In this document: positions 46,627 to 56,452 of the stretch, in pieces
How the letters are laid out: every line of letters begins with the position of its first letter
How positions within the stretch are numbered: the first letter of the stretch is position 1
DNA from: Eikenella exigua
GTDB lineage: Bacteria; Pseudomonadota; Gammaproteobacteria; Burkholderiales; Neisseriaceae
Assembly: GCF_008805035.1 (NCBI RefSeq)
Contig: NZ_CP038018.1
Span: 744,001-808,000 of the forward strand
Direction: 5' to 3'
DNA: 64,000 bases
Position numbers and translations under genes: made by a program
Notes under the pieces: generated by a model
The model's database searches: none
What the model saw: the letters and a program-made list of their open reading frames with translations, nothing else
Told to the model about the DNA's origin: nothing

Positions 46627-46952
46627 GAGGGGATTATAAAGATAATGGTCGGGAGAAATATTGACCAAAATCAAATGAACGACAATTCATAGCTCGAAAG
46701 TTTGGCAATTTATGCGTAAAAGAGGCTCCGTTAGCAAATTATCGGTATGTTCTGGCTTTTCAGGTAGCCTCAAATAGCTTAAACGGGCTGCCACAGGGTA
46801 TGCCGGCATGCTAAAATGTCTGTATATTAACAAGATGCCGTGCAACAGAACAGTTAGCAGGCAGGGGAAAACCCTTGCCAACCGGCCTGAACTAGGGAGG
46901 GGTGGCATGCGGCCTAGCCGCAATAGCCGCCGAAAGAAAGATTTAAATACGG
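46627..46952. other. Intergenic, promoter region
   Basis: Contains the candidate sRNA promoter on the minus strand and, towards 46900, the leader of the Sel1-repeat gene. Only one reversed DUS near 46759. No further gene seen. Confidence 0.5.
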
Positions 46953-48467
46953 TTGGAACGAATGATTAAATTTGCACTCGGGCGCAAAGCCGTTAAGCTG
47001 GTGAAAACAAACCGGACGGAGCAGGATAATCTGCCCGATGCCGAAGCCTACTACCGCCGCGCCCAACAATTGCTGGAAGCAGAAGGCACCCGCGAAAAAG
47101 CCGTGGCCGATATGCTCCAAGCCGCCGAAATGGGGCTCCAGCAGGCGCAATACGAACTGGGCGAGTGGAACCGTCAAGGCCAAAATGTGTCGCAAAATTA
47201 TGCTACCGCGCTCTATTGGCTGGAGCGTGCCGCTGCTTCAGGCTACTTGAAAGCCGCCTACAGCCTGGCTTTGATGCAGGCCAACGGCGAAGGCATGCAG
47301 CAAGATGTATTGGCCGCCAGTCAAGTGATGCAGCATCTGGCTGCGCAAAAATTCCCGCCGGCCATCGTGTGGCTGATGGAAAACGCGGCCGCCCACGGCC
47401 AGCACCAAAAAGCCTTCGCCTGGGCCTCCCACGCTGCCGCGTTGGGCGAGCCGCAGGCGCAATACCATATGGCCTATGCCCTCCTGCACGGCTTGGGCAC
47501 CAAAACCGACGTGCGTCAAGGCATCAGCTGGCTCAAACGCGCCGCCGAACACGACTACGGCGATGCGCAATGGCAGCTTGCCCGCCTGTATGAAACCGGC
47601 CGCTTCGGCGGCATGGACAAAGCCAAAGCCTTGCATTGGTATGAACGTGTGGCCGCCAAAGGCGTGGTGGCTGCCCAAAGCAAGGCCGGGCACATGCGGC
47701 TCAATGGCATCGGTTGTGCTGCCGACCCCAAAGCCGCCGTACAATGGATTATCCAAGCTGCCAACGCCAACGACTCGGAAGCGTTGAACCTGCTGGCCAA
47801 ACAGCTGCTCACCGGGCAGGGCATCCAGCAAAACTTCGATGCCGCCGTGCGCTGCTTGGAGCAAGCTGTGCGCTTGGGTAATGCTGATGCTATGTATCAA
47901 ATGGGCGATGTGTACCGCTACGGCTTGGGCGTATCTAAAGACGACAAACTGGCGCGGCAATGGTATGAACAGGCTGTGCTCAACGGGCATGAAGAAGCCA
48001 AAGAAAAGCTGGCCGAGCCGGTGAAACCCCAGCGCCGTGCGTCCGATCCGGTATGCCATCTGCCCGACCCGGAAGAACAGCTGGCCGAAGAACACTACCG
48101 GCAAGCCTTCGTTTGCCATTTCGGCCTCAATGGTGCCACACAAGACATCGGCCAAGCGTTCTCGCTCTATAAAGCCGCCGCTGAATACGGCCTGCCGCGT
48201 GCGCAAACCAATCTCGGCATGATGTTTTTCCTTGGCGAATTTGTGGGGAAGGACTACGAAAAAGCCGCTGCTTGGTTTAAAAAAGCCGCCCTCCGACACG
48301 ACCCCGTGGCGCATTACAACCTCGCTTGCCTCTACTATCACGGCTGGGGCGTGCGCGCTAACGCCGGCGAAGCGATTTCCCACCTCAAAGCCGCCATCGC
48401 GCAAGGCCATAAGAACGAAGGCGAGTGGCAGAAGCTCTTAGAGCAATGGCAGGAAGAATTGGCTTAG
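46953..48467 (+). CDS. Sel1-like (TPR-type) repeat protein
   Basis: 504 residues, mostly tandem Sel1-like repeats of about 36 residues. Examples are AQYELGEWNRQG, YATALYWLERAAASGYLKAAYSLALMQANGEGM, AQYHMAYALLHGLGTKTDVRQGISWLKRAAEHDYGDAQWQLARLYETG, ADAMYQMGDVYRYGLGVSKD and AHYNLACLYYHGWGVRAN. Such proteins act as scaffolds in protein complexes or signalling. No signal peptide. An internal ATG at 46962 (MIKFALGRK) is an alternative start. A DUS hairpin ends it. Confidence 0.9.
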   Translation: MERMIKFALGRKAVKLVKTNRTEQDNLPDAEAYYRRAQQLLEAEGTREKAVADMLQAAEMGLQQAQYELGEWNRQGQNVSQNYATALYWLERAAASGYLKAAYSLALMQANGEGMQQDVLAASQVMQHLAAQKFPPAIVWLMENAAAHGQHQKAFAWASHAAALGEPQAQYHMAYALLHGLGTKTDVRQGISWLKRAAEHDYGDAQWQLARLYETGRFGGMDKAKALHWYERVAAKGVVAAQSKAGHMRLNGIGCAADPKAAVQWIIQAANANDSEALNLLAKQLLTGQGIQQNFDAAVRCLEQAVRLGNADAMYQMGDVYRYGLGVSKDDKLARQWYEQAVLNGHEEAKEKLAEPVKPQRRASDPVCHLPDPEEQLAEEHYRQAFVCHFGLNGATQDIGQAFSLYKAAAEYGLPRAQTNLGMMFFLGEFVGKDYEKAAAWFKKAALRHDPVAHYNLACLYYHGWGVRANAGEAISHLKAAIAQGHKNEGEWQKLLEQWQEELA

Positions 48468-48481
48468 GGCTGCCTGAAATC

Positions 48482-48526
48482 AAAAGGCTACCTGAAAAAT
48501 GGCAAACGGTTTTTCAGGTAGCCTTT
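48482..48526 (+). terminator. Inverted-DUS terminator behind the Sel1 gene
   Basis: AAAAGGCTACCTGAAAAA and TTTTTCAGGTAGCCTTT with a short loop. Confidence 0.78.
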
Positions 48527-48716
48527 ATATGCAGTGATGGCGAAACGCAATGCCTGCCTTAAAATATTTCGCCTCAGGCACCGCCTGCCTGCACTTTAAA
48601 CCCGCCGCATTCGCCCTTATTTGCCGCTTAGAATTTACTCAAGGCCGACTTGCCCGCAAACCCCGCTTTGCGCCACAATAAGCCCATCCCGCATAGCACA
48701 GAAAAAGGAATAAATC

Positions 48717-49067
48717 ATGTCCGACATTGATCACAGCGATCCCATTATCTTCACTGAAAGTTGCTGCAATAAGGTAGCCGAGCTGATTGCCGAAGAAAAC
48801 AACCCCGATTTGAAACTGCGCGTGTTCGTGAACGGCGGCGGCTGCTCCGGCTTCCAATATGGCTTCACTTTCGACGAAATTGTGAACGATGACGACTTTC
48901 AAATCGAAAAAAGCGGCCTCGTTTTCCTAATCGACCCGATGAGCTACCAATACCTGCTCGGCGCGGAAATCGACTACACCGAAGGCCTGCAAGGCTCACA
49001 ATTCGTTATCCGTAGCAACCCGAATGCCGTAACCACCTGCGGCTGCGGTTCTTCATTTTCGGTTTGA
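48717..49067 (+). CDS. erpA: Iron-sulfur cluster insertion protein ErpA
   Basis: 116 residues. A-type Fe-S carrier: the three cluster cysteines are in [12 protein letters not shown] and CGCGSSFSV, and [27 protein letters not shown] is standard. ErpA delivers clusters to IspG and IspH among others. A ribosome site (AAGGA) lies 9 nt before ATG 48717. Confidence 0.95.
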   Translation: MSDIDHSDPIIFTESCCNKVAELIAEENNPDLKLRVFVNGGGCSGFQYGFTFDEIVNDDDFQIEKSGLVFLIDPMSYQYLLGAEIDYTEGLQGSQFVIRSNPNAVTTCGCGSSFSV

Positions 49068-49087
49068 TTGATTCAAGCGCATGAATG

Positions 49088-49119
49088 AAAGGCTACCTGA
49101 AAGTTTCAGGTAGCCTTTT
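49088..49119 (+). terminator. Inverted-DUS terminator behind erpA
   Basis: AAAGGCTACCTGAAA-G-TTTCAGGTAGCCTTTT. Confidence 0.8.
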
Positions 49120-49131
49120 AGATTAAGAATG

Positions 49132-49205
49132 CTACAGCGTTGGCTTGCCTTGCCGTATTACTCATGCTATCCGCACTCCCGACTTATCTTTAATCCGCAT
49201 ATATT
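49132..49205. repeat. Partial Correia-like element
   Basis: Holds the left core (ACAGCGTTGGCTTGCCTTGC, GTATTACT) and a right end TTAATCCGCATATA, but the middle differs from other copies. It looks truncated or diverged. Confidence 0.6.
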
Positions 49206-49277
49206 GAATGGCATAAAAAAGCCGGCTGTCTCCAGCCGGCTGGTTTTATTTCAAGCGAGGCGATCAAAGCTATCTGC

Positions 49278-50528
49278 TTATGCGCCGTATACCGGGAATT
49301 GGTCGCACAAGGCTTTCACTTCGCCGGCTACGCGAGCCAAGTTGGCTTCGTCTTCGGGTTTGTCCAGCACATCGGCCACCAGGTTGGCCAGTTTGCGGGC
49401 GGCAGCTTCGTCGAAGCCGCGGGTGGTGATGGCGGCAGTACCTACGCGGATGCCGGAGGTAACGAAGGGTTTTTCCGGGTCGTTCGGGATGGCGTTTTTG
49501 TTGATGGTAATCAACGCTTTGCCCAGTGCAGCTTCAGCGGCTTTGCCGGTGATGTGTTTCGGGCGCAGATCCACCAGGAAAACGTGGCTTTCGGTGCGGC
49601 CGGAAATGATGCGCAGGCCACGGTTTACCAGCTCTTCGGCCATGGCGGCAGCATTGATCTTCACCTGTTTGGCGTATTGCTTGAATTCGGGTGACAGGGC
49701 TTCTTTGAAGGCCACGGCTTTGGCGGCAATCACATGCATCAGCGGGCCGCCTTGCAGGCTGGGGAAAATAGCGGAGTTGAGCGCTTTTTCGTGGGTGTTG
49801 TCACGGCACAGAATCACGCCGCCGCGCGGGCCGCGCAGGGTTTTGTGGGTAGTGGTGGTAACGAAGTCGGCATGCGGCACGGGGTTGGGGTATTCGCCGG
49901 CGGCAATCAGGCCGGCATAGTGTGCCATATCCACAAATAGGTAAGCGCCTACTTTATCAGCGATTTGGCGGAAGCGTGCCCAGTCGATTTCCAAGGCGTA
50001 GGCGGAGGCGCCGGCCACAATCATTTTGGGTTTGTGTTCGAGTGCGAGGCGTTCCACTTCGGCGTAGTCGAGCACTTCGTTTTCGTCCAGGCCGTAGGTG
50101 ATGGCGTTGTAGAGCTTGCCGGAAATGTTTACCGATGCGCCGTGGGTGAGGTGGCCGCCGTGGGCGAGGCTCATGCCGAGGATGGTATCGCCGGGTTTCA
50201 ATACGGAGGCATACACGGCTTGGTTGGCCTGCGAGCCGGAGTGGGGTTGTACGTTGGCATAGGTGGCGCCGAACAGTTTTTTCACGCGCTCGAGGGCAAG
50301 CTCTTCGGCCACATCTACGTGTTCGCAGCCGCCGTAGTAGCGTTTGCCGGGGTAGCCTTCGGCATATTTGTTGGTGAGCTGGCTGCCTTGGGCTTCCATC
50401 ACAGCGTAGCTGGCATAATTTTCGGAGGCAATCAGTTCGACGTGGTCTTGTTGGCGGTGCTCTTCAGCGGTAATAGCAGCGGTGAGTTCAGGGTCATATT
50501 GTTCTATGGTGATGCTGCGGGAAAACAT
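49278..50528 (-). CDS. glyA: Serine hydroxymethyltransferase
   Basis: 416 residues. PLP enzyme converting serine and tetrahydrofolate to glycine and methylene-THF. Blocks are [43 protein letters not shown], the PLP lysine motif [15 protein letters not shown] and [15 protein letters not shown] chose [10 protein letters not shown] (ATG 50528) with AGGAGAT upstream. A partial Correia-like element sits downstream and a complete one upstream of the gene. Confidence 0.97.
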   Translation of the reverse strand: MFSRSITIEQYDPELTAAITAEEHRQQDHVELIASENYASYAVMEAQGSQLTNKYAEGYPGKRYYGGCEHVDVAEELALERVKKLFGATYANVQPHSGSQANQAVYASVLKPGDTILGMSLAHGGHLTHGASVNISGKLYNAITYGLDENEVLDYAEVERLALEHKPKMIVAGASAYALEIDWARFRQIADKVGAYLFVDMAHYAGLIAAGEYPNPVPHADFVTTTTHKTLRGPRGGVILCRDNTHEKALNSAIFPSLQGGPLMHVIAAKAVAFKEALSPEFKQYAKQVKINAAAMAEELVNRGLRIISGRTESHVFLVDLRPKHITGKAAEAALGKALITINKNAIPNDPEKPFVTSGIRVGTAAITTRGFDEAAARKLANLVADVLDKPEDEANLARVAGEVKALCDQFPVYGA

Positions 50529-50706
50529 GCTTGGATCTCCTTTAGTAAAGGCAATGGTAGGACGCTGGTGGTGTCGGGGGGATAAGCTGAACAGACCTTC
50601 TCTTGCCCCCAACCGTGCTACTTGCATTATTTGCAGTTCGTTGGGTAAAAAAGGGGAGGAGTTTATTTAACTCTAATGCGCTGTATTGTAGCTGAATTCG
50701 GTGGTT

Positions 50707-50817
50707 ATAGTTAAGGCACTTACTTGCTTCTTACTGCGTTGGCTTGCTTTGCGGTACTACTTGTACTGTGTGCTGTACTGTTCAGTGGTCTCGCCGCCTT
50801 GTATGAAAATATTATAG
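50707..50817. repeat. Correia-like element
   Basis: The core GCGTTGGCTTGCTTTGCGGTACTAC and TCGCCGCCTTGTATGA is clear. The left end ATAGTTAAGGCACTTACTTG resembles the copy at 27022-27131. The right end is eroded (ATTATAGC). It lies between glyA and the IS1016 remnant. Confidence 0.75.
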
Positions 50818-50822
50818 CCTGA

Positions 50823-51487
50823 TCTAGATAGCCAGGACAGACTATCTCTTACCATTTGTTTCAACATGGCAATCTGAGACTTCATTTCATTGTTGTTAAA
50901 TCGCCATTCGCACTCTTTCAAATACAGCTCGAAATACTTTTTCGGAATACTGTTGAACTTGCGTAAATGACGTTTGGCCCGGTTCTAGAAATTCTCAATC
51001 CCGTTAATGTGGTTTTGCCTGCCTGCAAAATGAGTGTGGTAATTAATGTGCAAGCGGCTAAGCTAACATCCAATACATTGGGATACTGTGACAATCGGTA
51101 TAAGCTACGCTGTCCGGCCTTATCTGCTCCCGGATAATCGGTAGTAGGGTAGCCGCTAATATTGGCTACGGTAACGGTGTAAACCTTGCCATTACGCTTT
51201 AACAGCCAGAATACCATAACTTTGCCGTCTGCTCCGCGACTGCGTTTGCCTTTGCGGCCGCCTTCCAAATAACCTTCATCTGCTTCTACTTCGCCATCAA
51301 ATCGTTCCAAGTGCTCGCCAACTATGAAAAGAAAGCAAACTCAAACGGTGAAAGTAGTAGGCAGCGATGGTTTTATTGACTCCGGTCAATTCGGTGTCAG
51401 TACGGGCGGTTGCCCCTGCAACGAACAATTCGATCAGTTTGTCTTGGACAGGCTGATTGAGGCGATTTCTCTCATGGGAATGCTTTA
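50823..51487 (-). pseudogene. IS1016-type (IS1595 superfamily) transposase remnant
   Basis: Minus-strand pieces in several frames reconstruct an IS1016-like transposase. They are LNQPVQDKLIELFVAGATARTDTELTGVNKTIAAYYFHR (about 51475-51355), FDGEVEADEGYLEGGRKGKRSRGADGKVMVFWLLKRNGKVYTV (about 51300-51170) and HINGIENF-NRAKRHLRKFNSIPKKYFELYLKECEWRFNN (about 51010-50890). Several stops and shifts, plus loss of the middle, mean it is not mobile by itself. Terminal repeats were not identified. Confidence 0.85.
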
Positions 51488-51645
51488 ATCAAATCTGAGT
51501 ATTCCTAATTATCTAGGACAGCTCCAAAAATAATTGCTTCAGCTATATGCAGAGGGCGGAGAGAAAGGTTACCTGAAATTTTTAGGCAGCCTTTTAACGG
51601 GTGGCAAGATATAGGGAGAAGATTGAGTGATGAACGTTTGCCGAA

Positions 51646-51969
51646 TTACGGTGCGAGGTTGTCTTGCAGCCATTTCAGGTAGACTTCCACGCCGTCGTAT
51701 ACGGGCAGCAGCAGGATTTGCGGGCAATCGTAGCTGTGGTGTTCGAGGATGAGGCGTTCAACGGCGGGATAGTGCCGAGTGGCGGTTTTGATGGTGAGGC
51801 GGATTTCATTGTCGCAGCAGAGTTTGCCCTGCCAGATGTATTGGCTTTGAATGGTTTCGTATTGCACGCAGGCGGCGAATTGATGTTGCAGCAGGAGGCC
51901 GCCGATGCGTTCGGCTTCGGCTTGGCTGGGGCAGGTGGTGAGGACGATGGCGGGTTGGCAGGCGGACAT
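51646..51969 (-). CDS. cutA: Divalent cation tolerance protein CutA
   Basis: 107 residues. Trimeric CutA1 family: IVLTTCPSQAEAERI, AACVQYETIQSQYIWQGKL and HSYDCPQILLLPVYDGVEVYLKWLQDNL are all typical. Implicated in copper tolerance, though the biochemical role is debated. I chose MSACQPAI (ATG 51969). The longer frame starts inside a DUS. Confidence 0.93.
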   Translation of the reverse strand: MSACQPAIVLTTCPSQAEAERIGGLLLQHQFAACVQYETIQSQYIWQGKLCCDNEIRLTIKTATRHYPAVERLILEHHSYDCPQILLLPVYDGVEVYLKWLQDNLAP

Positions 51970-51989
51970 GGTGGTAAGGAGAAGATAGG

Positions 51990-52027
51990 GTTTCAGGTAG
52001 CCTTTCCAATTCAAAGGCTACCTGAAA
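51990..52027 (-). terminator. Inverted-DUS terminator behind the alpha/beta hydrolase gene
   Basis: GTTTCAGGTAGCCTTT and AAAGGCTACCTGAAAC with a 7-nt loop lie between the hydrolase stop and cutA. Confidence 0.75.
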
Positions 52028-52036
52028 CCGGTCGGC

Positions 52037-52672
52037 TTATTTTTCCAACAGGCCGGGCACGAAGCGCAGCAGGGTGTCGCGCAGGGGAATGAGTTTGCCA
52101 TGGAAGAAGTGGGAGGATTGGGGCAGCACAACCACGGGGATGTCTTGCGGGGCGGCCCAGCTGAGGGCGTTGGCCAGCGGCACCACTTCATCAATTTCGC
52201 CGTGGATCACCAAGGTGTGCACCGGGTCGGCGGCTTGGGCGGCGGGCACTTCATACATGCCCACGGCGGGGCCGAGTAGCACGAGGGCATCGGGTCGGCG
52301 CTGTTGGGCGGCAAACAGGCTCACGTAGCCGCCGAAGGAGAAGCCGGAAATGATGAGTTGGGTGGCATGGGGGTGTTGGCTTCGGGCGTAGTCGATTACG
52401 GCGAGGCAGTCGTCGGTTTCGCCGCGCCCGTAGTCGTGTTCTCCTTCGCTTTTGCCTACGCCGCGCAGGTTGGGTAGGTAGCAGTGGAAGCCAAGGCGGG
52501 CATAGACTTTAGCGGCAGTTTGGATCACTTTGTTGGTAAACGTGCCGCCGTGCAGAGGATTGGGGTGGTTGATGATGGCCACTCCGCGTTCGGGGGGTTC
52601 AGCCGGCAGATAGATGGTGTGCAGGCGGCCGGCAGGACCGTTTATCCAGAGTAGGTGTTGTGGAGTTAGCAT
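52037..52672 (-). CDS. Alpha/beta hydrolase (COG2945 type)
   Basis: 211 residues. The nucleophile elbow GFSFGG (about 111-116) carries the catalytic Ser. HGEIDEVVPL holds the probable Asp and SSHFFHGKL the His. HPNPLHGGTFTNKVIQTAAKV and FNLRGVGKSEGEHDYGRGE-like NLRGVGKSEGEHDYGRGE are family marks. Cytoplasmic; substrate unknown. Confidence 0.88.
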   Translation of the reverse strand: MLTPQHLLWINGPAGRLHTIYLPAEPPERGVAIINHPNPLHGGTFTNKVIQTAAKVYARLGFHCYLPNLRGVGKSEGEHDYGRGETDDCLAVIDYARSQHPHATQLIISGFSFGGYVSLFAAQQRRPDALVLLGPAVGMYEVPAAQAADPVHTLVIHGEIDEVVPLANALSWAAPQDIPVVVLPQSSHFFHGKLIPLRDTLLRFVPGLLEK

Positions 52673-52698
52673 AGTTTTTTAGTTTGTGAATGAGATTC

Positions 52699-52801
52699 AT
52701 AGTAAATTAATTTTAAAGCAAGACAGCGTTGGCTTGCCTTGCTGTACTACTATACTATCTGCAGCTCACCGCCTTGTCCTGATTTAAACTTAATCCACTA
52801 C
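52699..52801. repeat. Correia-like element
   Basis: 103 bp. Left end ATAGTAAATTAA, right end TTAATCCACTAC, core GCGTTGGCTTGCCTTGC, GTACTACTATACTATCTGC and CCGCCTTGTCCTGATTTAAA. It matches the Correia element at 839-943 best among the copies here. Located between ilvA and the hydrolase gene. Confidence 0.85.
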
Positions 52802-52867
52802 AAGTTTCAGGTAGCCTGAATGGGTTTGAGGGCTACCTGAAAACTAGTGGCAGGTAATGCTCTAGGC

Positions 52868-54388
52868 CTAGCCAAGGAACAGACGGTAGGCGGTGTTGTC
52901 GGTTTGTTCGGTGTGCACATAGCCCAGCTCTTGCAGGAAGGTGGCAAAGGCTTGGTTGTCAGCGGGTGGTATGTCGATGCCCACCAGCACGCGGTCGTAA
53001 TCCGAACTGTGGCTGAGGTAGTGGAACAGGGTAATGTTCCAACCGCTCTGCATGCGGTCGAGGAAGTAGGCCAACGCACCGGGGCGTTTGGGAAATTCAA
53101 AACTGAACAAACGTTCGTGCGCTACTTTGCCGGTACGCCCACCCACCATGTAGCGAATGTGAATTTTGGCGGTTTCATTTTTGGTAAGGTTGGTGTTGGG
53201 CAGGCCGGCGGCGGTGAGCGCGGCACTGACTGCGGCCAGGTCGGCTGCGCCTTTGCTTTGGATACCCACAAAGATGTGGGCGGTGGAGTTGTCGCTGTAG
53301 CGGTAATTGAACTCGGTGATGTTTCGGTTACCCAATATGTTGATGAATTTTAGGAAACTACCAGGCTGCTCGGGGATCGATACGGCAAAAATACTTTCGT
53401 TGCTCTCGTCCAGCTCGCTGCGCTCGGAAACATGACGCAAGCTGTGGAAATTGATATTGGCGCCGCTGGTTACGGCAATCAGGGTTTGCCTCTGCACTTG
53501 CTCACGGGCGATGTAGGCTTTGAGGCCGGCTAAGGCCAGCGCGCCGGCGGGCTCACAGATGCTGCGAGTGTCGTCGAAAATGTCTTTGAGTGCGCCGCAG
53601 ATAGCATCGGTATCTACTGTGATGATTTCATCCAAGAATTCGCGGCACAGGCGAAAGGTTTCTTCGCCCACCAGCTTTACTGCCGTGCCGTCTGAAAACA
53701 GGCCGACGTCTTTGAGCTCGACCAGCCGACCGTGTTCGATGGAGGTTTTCATGGCGCAGGAATCGTGGGTTTGCACGCCGATTACCTTGATTTCGGGGCG
53801 CACCTGCTTGATGAACACGGCCACGCCGGCCGCCAGCCCACCGCCGCCGATAGGTACGAACACGGCATCAATCGGTTTGGAGTGCTGGCGCACGATTTCC
53901 AGCCCGATGGTACCCTGGCCGGCAATCACATCAGGATCGTCAAACGGCGGGATATAGGTTTGACCGCTGGCGTCAGCAAGCTGCATGGCGTGGTCGTAGG
54001 CATCGTTGAACGACACGCCTTTGAGCACCACTTTGCCGCCGCGCGAGCGTACTGCGTCCACCTTAATTTGCGGCGCGGTTTCAGGCATCACGATGGTGGC
54101 TTCGCAGCCGAGCTTCTGCGCGGAAAGCGCCACGCCCTGCGCATGGTTGCCGGCGCTGGCGGCAATCACACCTTTTTGCAGCATTTTTGGTGGAAGCTTA
54201 GCCATTTTATTGTATGCTCCTCTGATTTTGAAGGAGAAAACCGGCTGTAGGTCCTCGCGCTTGAGCAGAATGCAGTTGCCGGTGCGCGCGGAAAGGTTGC
54301 GAGCGAAATCGAGTGGCGTTTCAACAGCCAAGTCGTAAACGGAGGCAGTGAGGATGCGGGTGAGGTAGTCGGTGTAGGGCAGTGGCAT
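52868..54388 (-). CDS. ilvA: Threonine ammonia-lyase, biosynthetic
   Basis: 506 residues. PLP-dependent deamination of threonine to 2-oxobutanoate, first step to isoleucine. The PLP lysine lies in VFSFKIRGAYNKM (about 50-62), followed by SAGNHAQGVALSA and the phosphate loop GGGGLAAGVA. Two C-terminal ACT-like regulatory domains (about 330-506) imply isoleucine feedback. The downstream aminotransferase gene ilvE is broken in this genome (2116-3060). A GCCGTCTGAA core occurs inside at 53687-53696. Confidence 0.96.
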   Translation of the reverse strand: MPLPYTDYLTRILTASVYDLAVETPLDFARNLSARTGNCILLKREDLQPVFSFKIRGAYNKMAKLPPKMLQKGVIAASAGNHAQGVALSAQKLGCEATIVMPETAPQIKVDAVRSRGGKVVLKGVSFNDAYDHAMQLADASGQTYIPPFDDPDVIAGQGTIGLEIVRQHSKPIDAVFVPIGGGGLAAGVAVFIKQVRPEIKVIGVQTHDSCAMKTSIEHGRLVELKDVGLFSDGTAVKLVGEETFRLCREFLDEIITVDTDAICGALKDIFDDTRSICEPAGALALAGLKAYIAREQVQRQTLIAVTSGANINFHSLRHVSERSELDESNESIFAVSIPEQPGSFLKFINILGNRNITEFNYRYSDNSTAHIFVGIQSKGAADLAAVSAALTAAGLPNTNLTKNETAKIHIRYMVGGRTGKVAHERLFSFEFPKRPGALAYFLDRMQSGWNITLFHYLSHSSDYDRVLVGIDIPPADNQAFATFLQELGYVHTEQTDNTAYRLFLG

Positions 54389-54621
54389 GATAGGGTGTTT
54401 TGAACGAGACTAAAAAGCAAGATACTCTGTTTGCGCCGCCGCTGGCAAGAAAAATCAGGTTAAACGCTTAGCAAAGCGGGTTTGAATGGCTATAATTAGT
54501 GCGATTTTGCTGCATGATTGGCATTTGGCAGGAGTCTATCTGAAAAGTTTTCAGTTTCAGATAGACTCAAACCAAACGTTGTTGTCGGCAAACCATTCAA
54601 CCAAATCAAACAGACAACGCA

Positions 54622-55866
54622 ATGAAACAAAAACTCACCCTCCTCACCTTATCCCTTTTAGTGGCCGGCTGGCAGGTGCAGGCTGCGCCACAAGCTGCTT
54701 CTTTCCCCCGCCAAGCCTCTGCTCCCGCCGCTTCTCTTTCGGTTGTTTCCGCCAGTTCTGCCGCCACTCAGCCCGTGGCCGCTGTGGGGCTACCTGAAAT
54801 CAAAGCCTCAGCCTATGCTGTGTATGACGCGCAAAGCGGCCAGATACTTGCATCGCACAAATTAAACGAACACATCGAGCCCGCTTCTCTCACCAAACTG
54901 ATGACCGCCTATTTGGTGTTCAAAGCCCTAGAAGAAGGCAAGCTCAAGCCAGATCAAACCTTTACCGTTTCCGAGCAAGGCTGGAAAGTAGAAGGATCGC
55001 GCATGTTTCTAGATCCGAAAACCCCTGCTCGCGTGGATGATTTGCTCAAAGGGGTAATTGTGCAGTCCGGTAACGATGCCTCCATTACCCTGGCCGAAGC
55101 TGTGGCCGGTAGCGAAGCACAGTTTGTGCAGCTGATGAACGCCGAAGCCAAACGGCTCGGCATGAACGACACCCATTTTGAAAATAGCACCGGCCTGCCC
55201 GGCGCGCAGCACTACACCTCAGTGCAAGACCTCATCACCCTTTCCGCCGCTATCATTCACGACTATCCGCAATACTATCGGCTCTACGCCATCCAGTCTT
55301 ACAGCTACAACAACATCACCCAGCCCAACCGCAACCTGCTGCTCTACCGCGACCCCGACGTGGACGGAATGAAAACCGGCCACACCGACAGCGCCGGCTA
55401 CAATCTGGTTGCCTCCAGCAAACGTAATGGCCGCCGCGTGATTTCTGTAGTGGTAGGCACTGAAAGCATGCAGGCGCGCGCCGCCGAGAGCAGCAAATTG
55501 CTCAATTGGGCGCTGCAATCTTATGACACGCCTAAGCTGTATGATGCCGAGACCGCCATTTCACAGGTGAAAGTGTATAAGGGTACAGAAAACGCCGTGA
55601 ACGTGGGCTTTATCGACACCACCTACATCACCGTGCCGCACGGCCAAGCCGCCCAGCTTCAGCCCGTGCTGGAAACCGTGCAGCCCGTGCTTGCGCCGAT
55701 TAGCAAAGGCCAAGTACTCGGCACAGTGAAATTTATGGATGCGCAAAACCGCGTGGTGGCACAGAAAGACGTGGTGGCGCTCAACGACGTGGCTGAAGCC
55801 GGCTTCTTCGGCCGCCTGTGGGACAGCATCGTGCTGTGGTTTAAGAGCCTGTTTAGCGGGTCTTGA
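54622..55866 (+). CDS. dacA: D-alanyl-D-alanine carboxypeptidase (PBP5/6 type)
   Basis: 414 residues. Periplasmic penicillin-binding protein that trims the fifth D-Ala. Signal peptide (LTLLTLSLLVAGWQVQA), Ala/Ser-rich linker, then the three active-site motifs: SLTK (in EPASLTKLMTAYL), SGN (in VQSGNDASI) and KTG (in MKTGHTDSAGYN). A C-terminal PBP5_C-type domain and an amphipathic tail (LWDSIVLWFKSLFSGS) anchor it to the membrane. A DUS inside encodes LPEIK (about 54787). Confidence 0.96.
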   Translation: MKQKLTLLTLSLLVAGWQVQAAPQAASFPRQASAPAASLSVVSASSAATQPVAAVGLPEIKASAYAVYDAQSGQILASHKLNEHIEPASLTKLMTAYLVFKALEEGKLKPDQTFTVSEQGWKVEGSRMFLDPKTPARVDDLLKGVIVQSGNDASITLAEAVAGSEAQFVQLMNAEAKRLGMNDTHFENSTGLPGAQHYTSVQDLITLSAAIIHDYPQYYRLYAIQSYSYNNITQPNRNLLLYRDPDVDGMKTGHTDSAGYNLVASSKRNGRRVISVVVGTESMQARAAESSKLLNWALQSYDTPKLYDAETAISQVKVYKGTENAVNVGFIDTTYITVPHGQAAQLQPVLETVQPVLAPISKGQVLGTVKFMDAQNRVVAQKDVVALNDVAEAGFFGRLWDSIVLWFKSLFSGS

Positions 55867-55885
55867 TATGGCTTGATTGATGCGA

Positions 55886-55919
55886 GAAAGGCTACCTGAA
55901 ATTGTTCAAGTAGCCTTTT
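55886..55919 (+). terminator. DUS hairpin behind dacA
   Basis: GAAAGGCTACCTGAA and TTCAAGTAGCCTTTTG. One arm has a single mismatch to the DUS. Confidence 0.75.
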
Positions 55920-55924
55920 GTTTG

Positions 55925-56340
55925 GGTGGTAGGGTGCGGTAATGTTGGATTATGGGTAGGTAGACGTTGCCACACCGACATTTTGTTCTGTCTGTCGCGC
56001 ACGATGAGGTGGTTTTGCTGCAAATCGAGCTGGTTACCGTAGAACTCCGCCACACTGATTTTGTGCCCTGTATAGGCTTGCAGGCTGAAATGTTGGATAA
56101 GTTGAGCGAGGGAGGCACTTGGTATCGGGCTGCGCGTTGCATGGCCTGTTCGTTACGTTTGGCGATAACAGTGTGCAGAGTGTGGTTGGCGATATGCAAA
56201 TGGTATTTGTGGCGTTCGGCTTCACCAGGGGCGGCGGTGTAGGTGAATTGTTGGAAGTCGAGCACGCCGCCGAGCTCGTGGAAGCAGCTGATGGCGGTAC
56301 GGCATTGACGGTGTTGCCATTCGGGTAGGCTGGCGTTGGG
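55925..56340 (-). pseudogene. Degraded hypothetical gene
   Basis: A minus-strand frame reads CFHELGGVLDFQQFTYTAAPGEAERHKYHLHIANHTLHTVI and then shifts near 56105. It continues LIQHFSLQAYTGHKISVAEFYGNQLDLQQNHLIVRDRQNKMSVW. Both parts look coding and join smoothly with one frame change. No start codon upstream and no family recognised. This is a lower-confidence reading based on composition only. Confidence 0.45.
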
Positions 56341-56452
56341 CAGTGTTTCTAGGTATTGGAAGGATATGGGGGTTTAATTTCATTGAAGCTGCTCTTTCAG
56401 GTAGCCTCTTTATGACCTCTTAATCAGTTTCAGGTAGCCTTTTGCCCCAGGC

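Noticed and set aside
47238..48410. 390-residue minus-strand ORF under the Sel1 gene
   Set aside because: Antisense to a repeat protein whose repeats are plainly coding; no independent signals.
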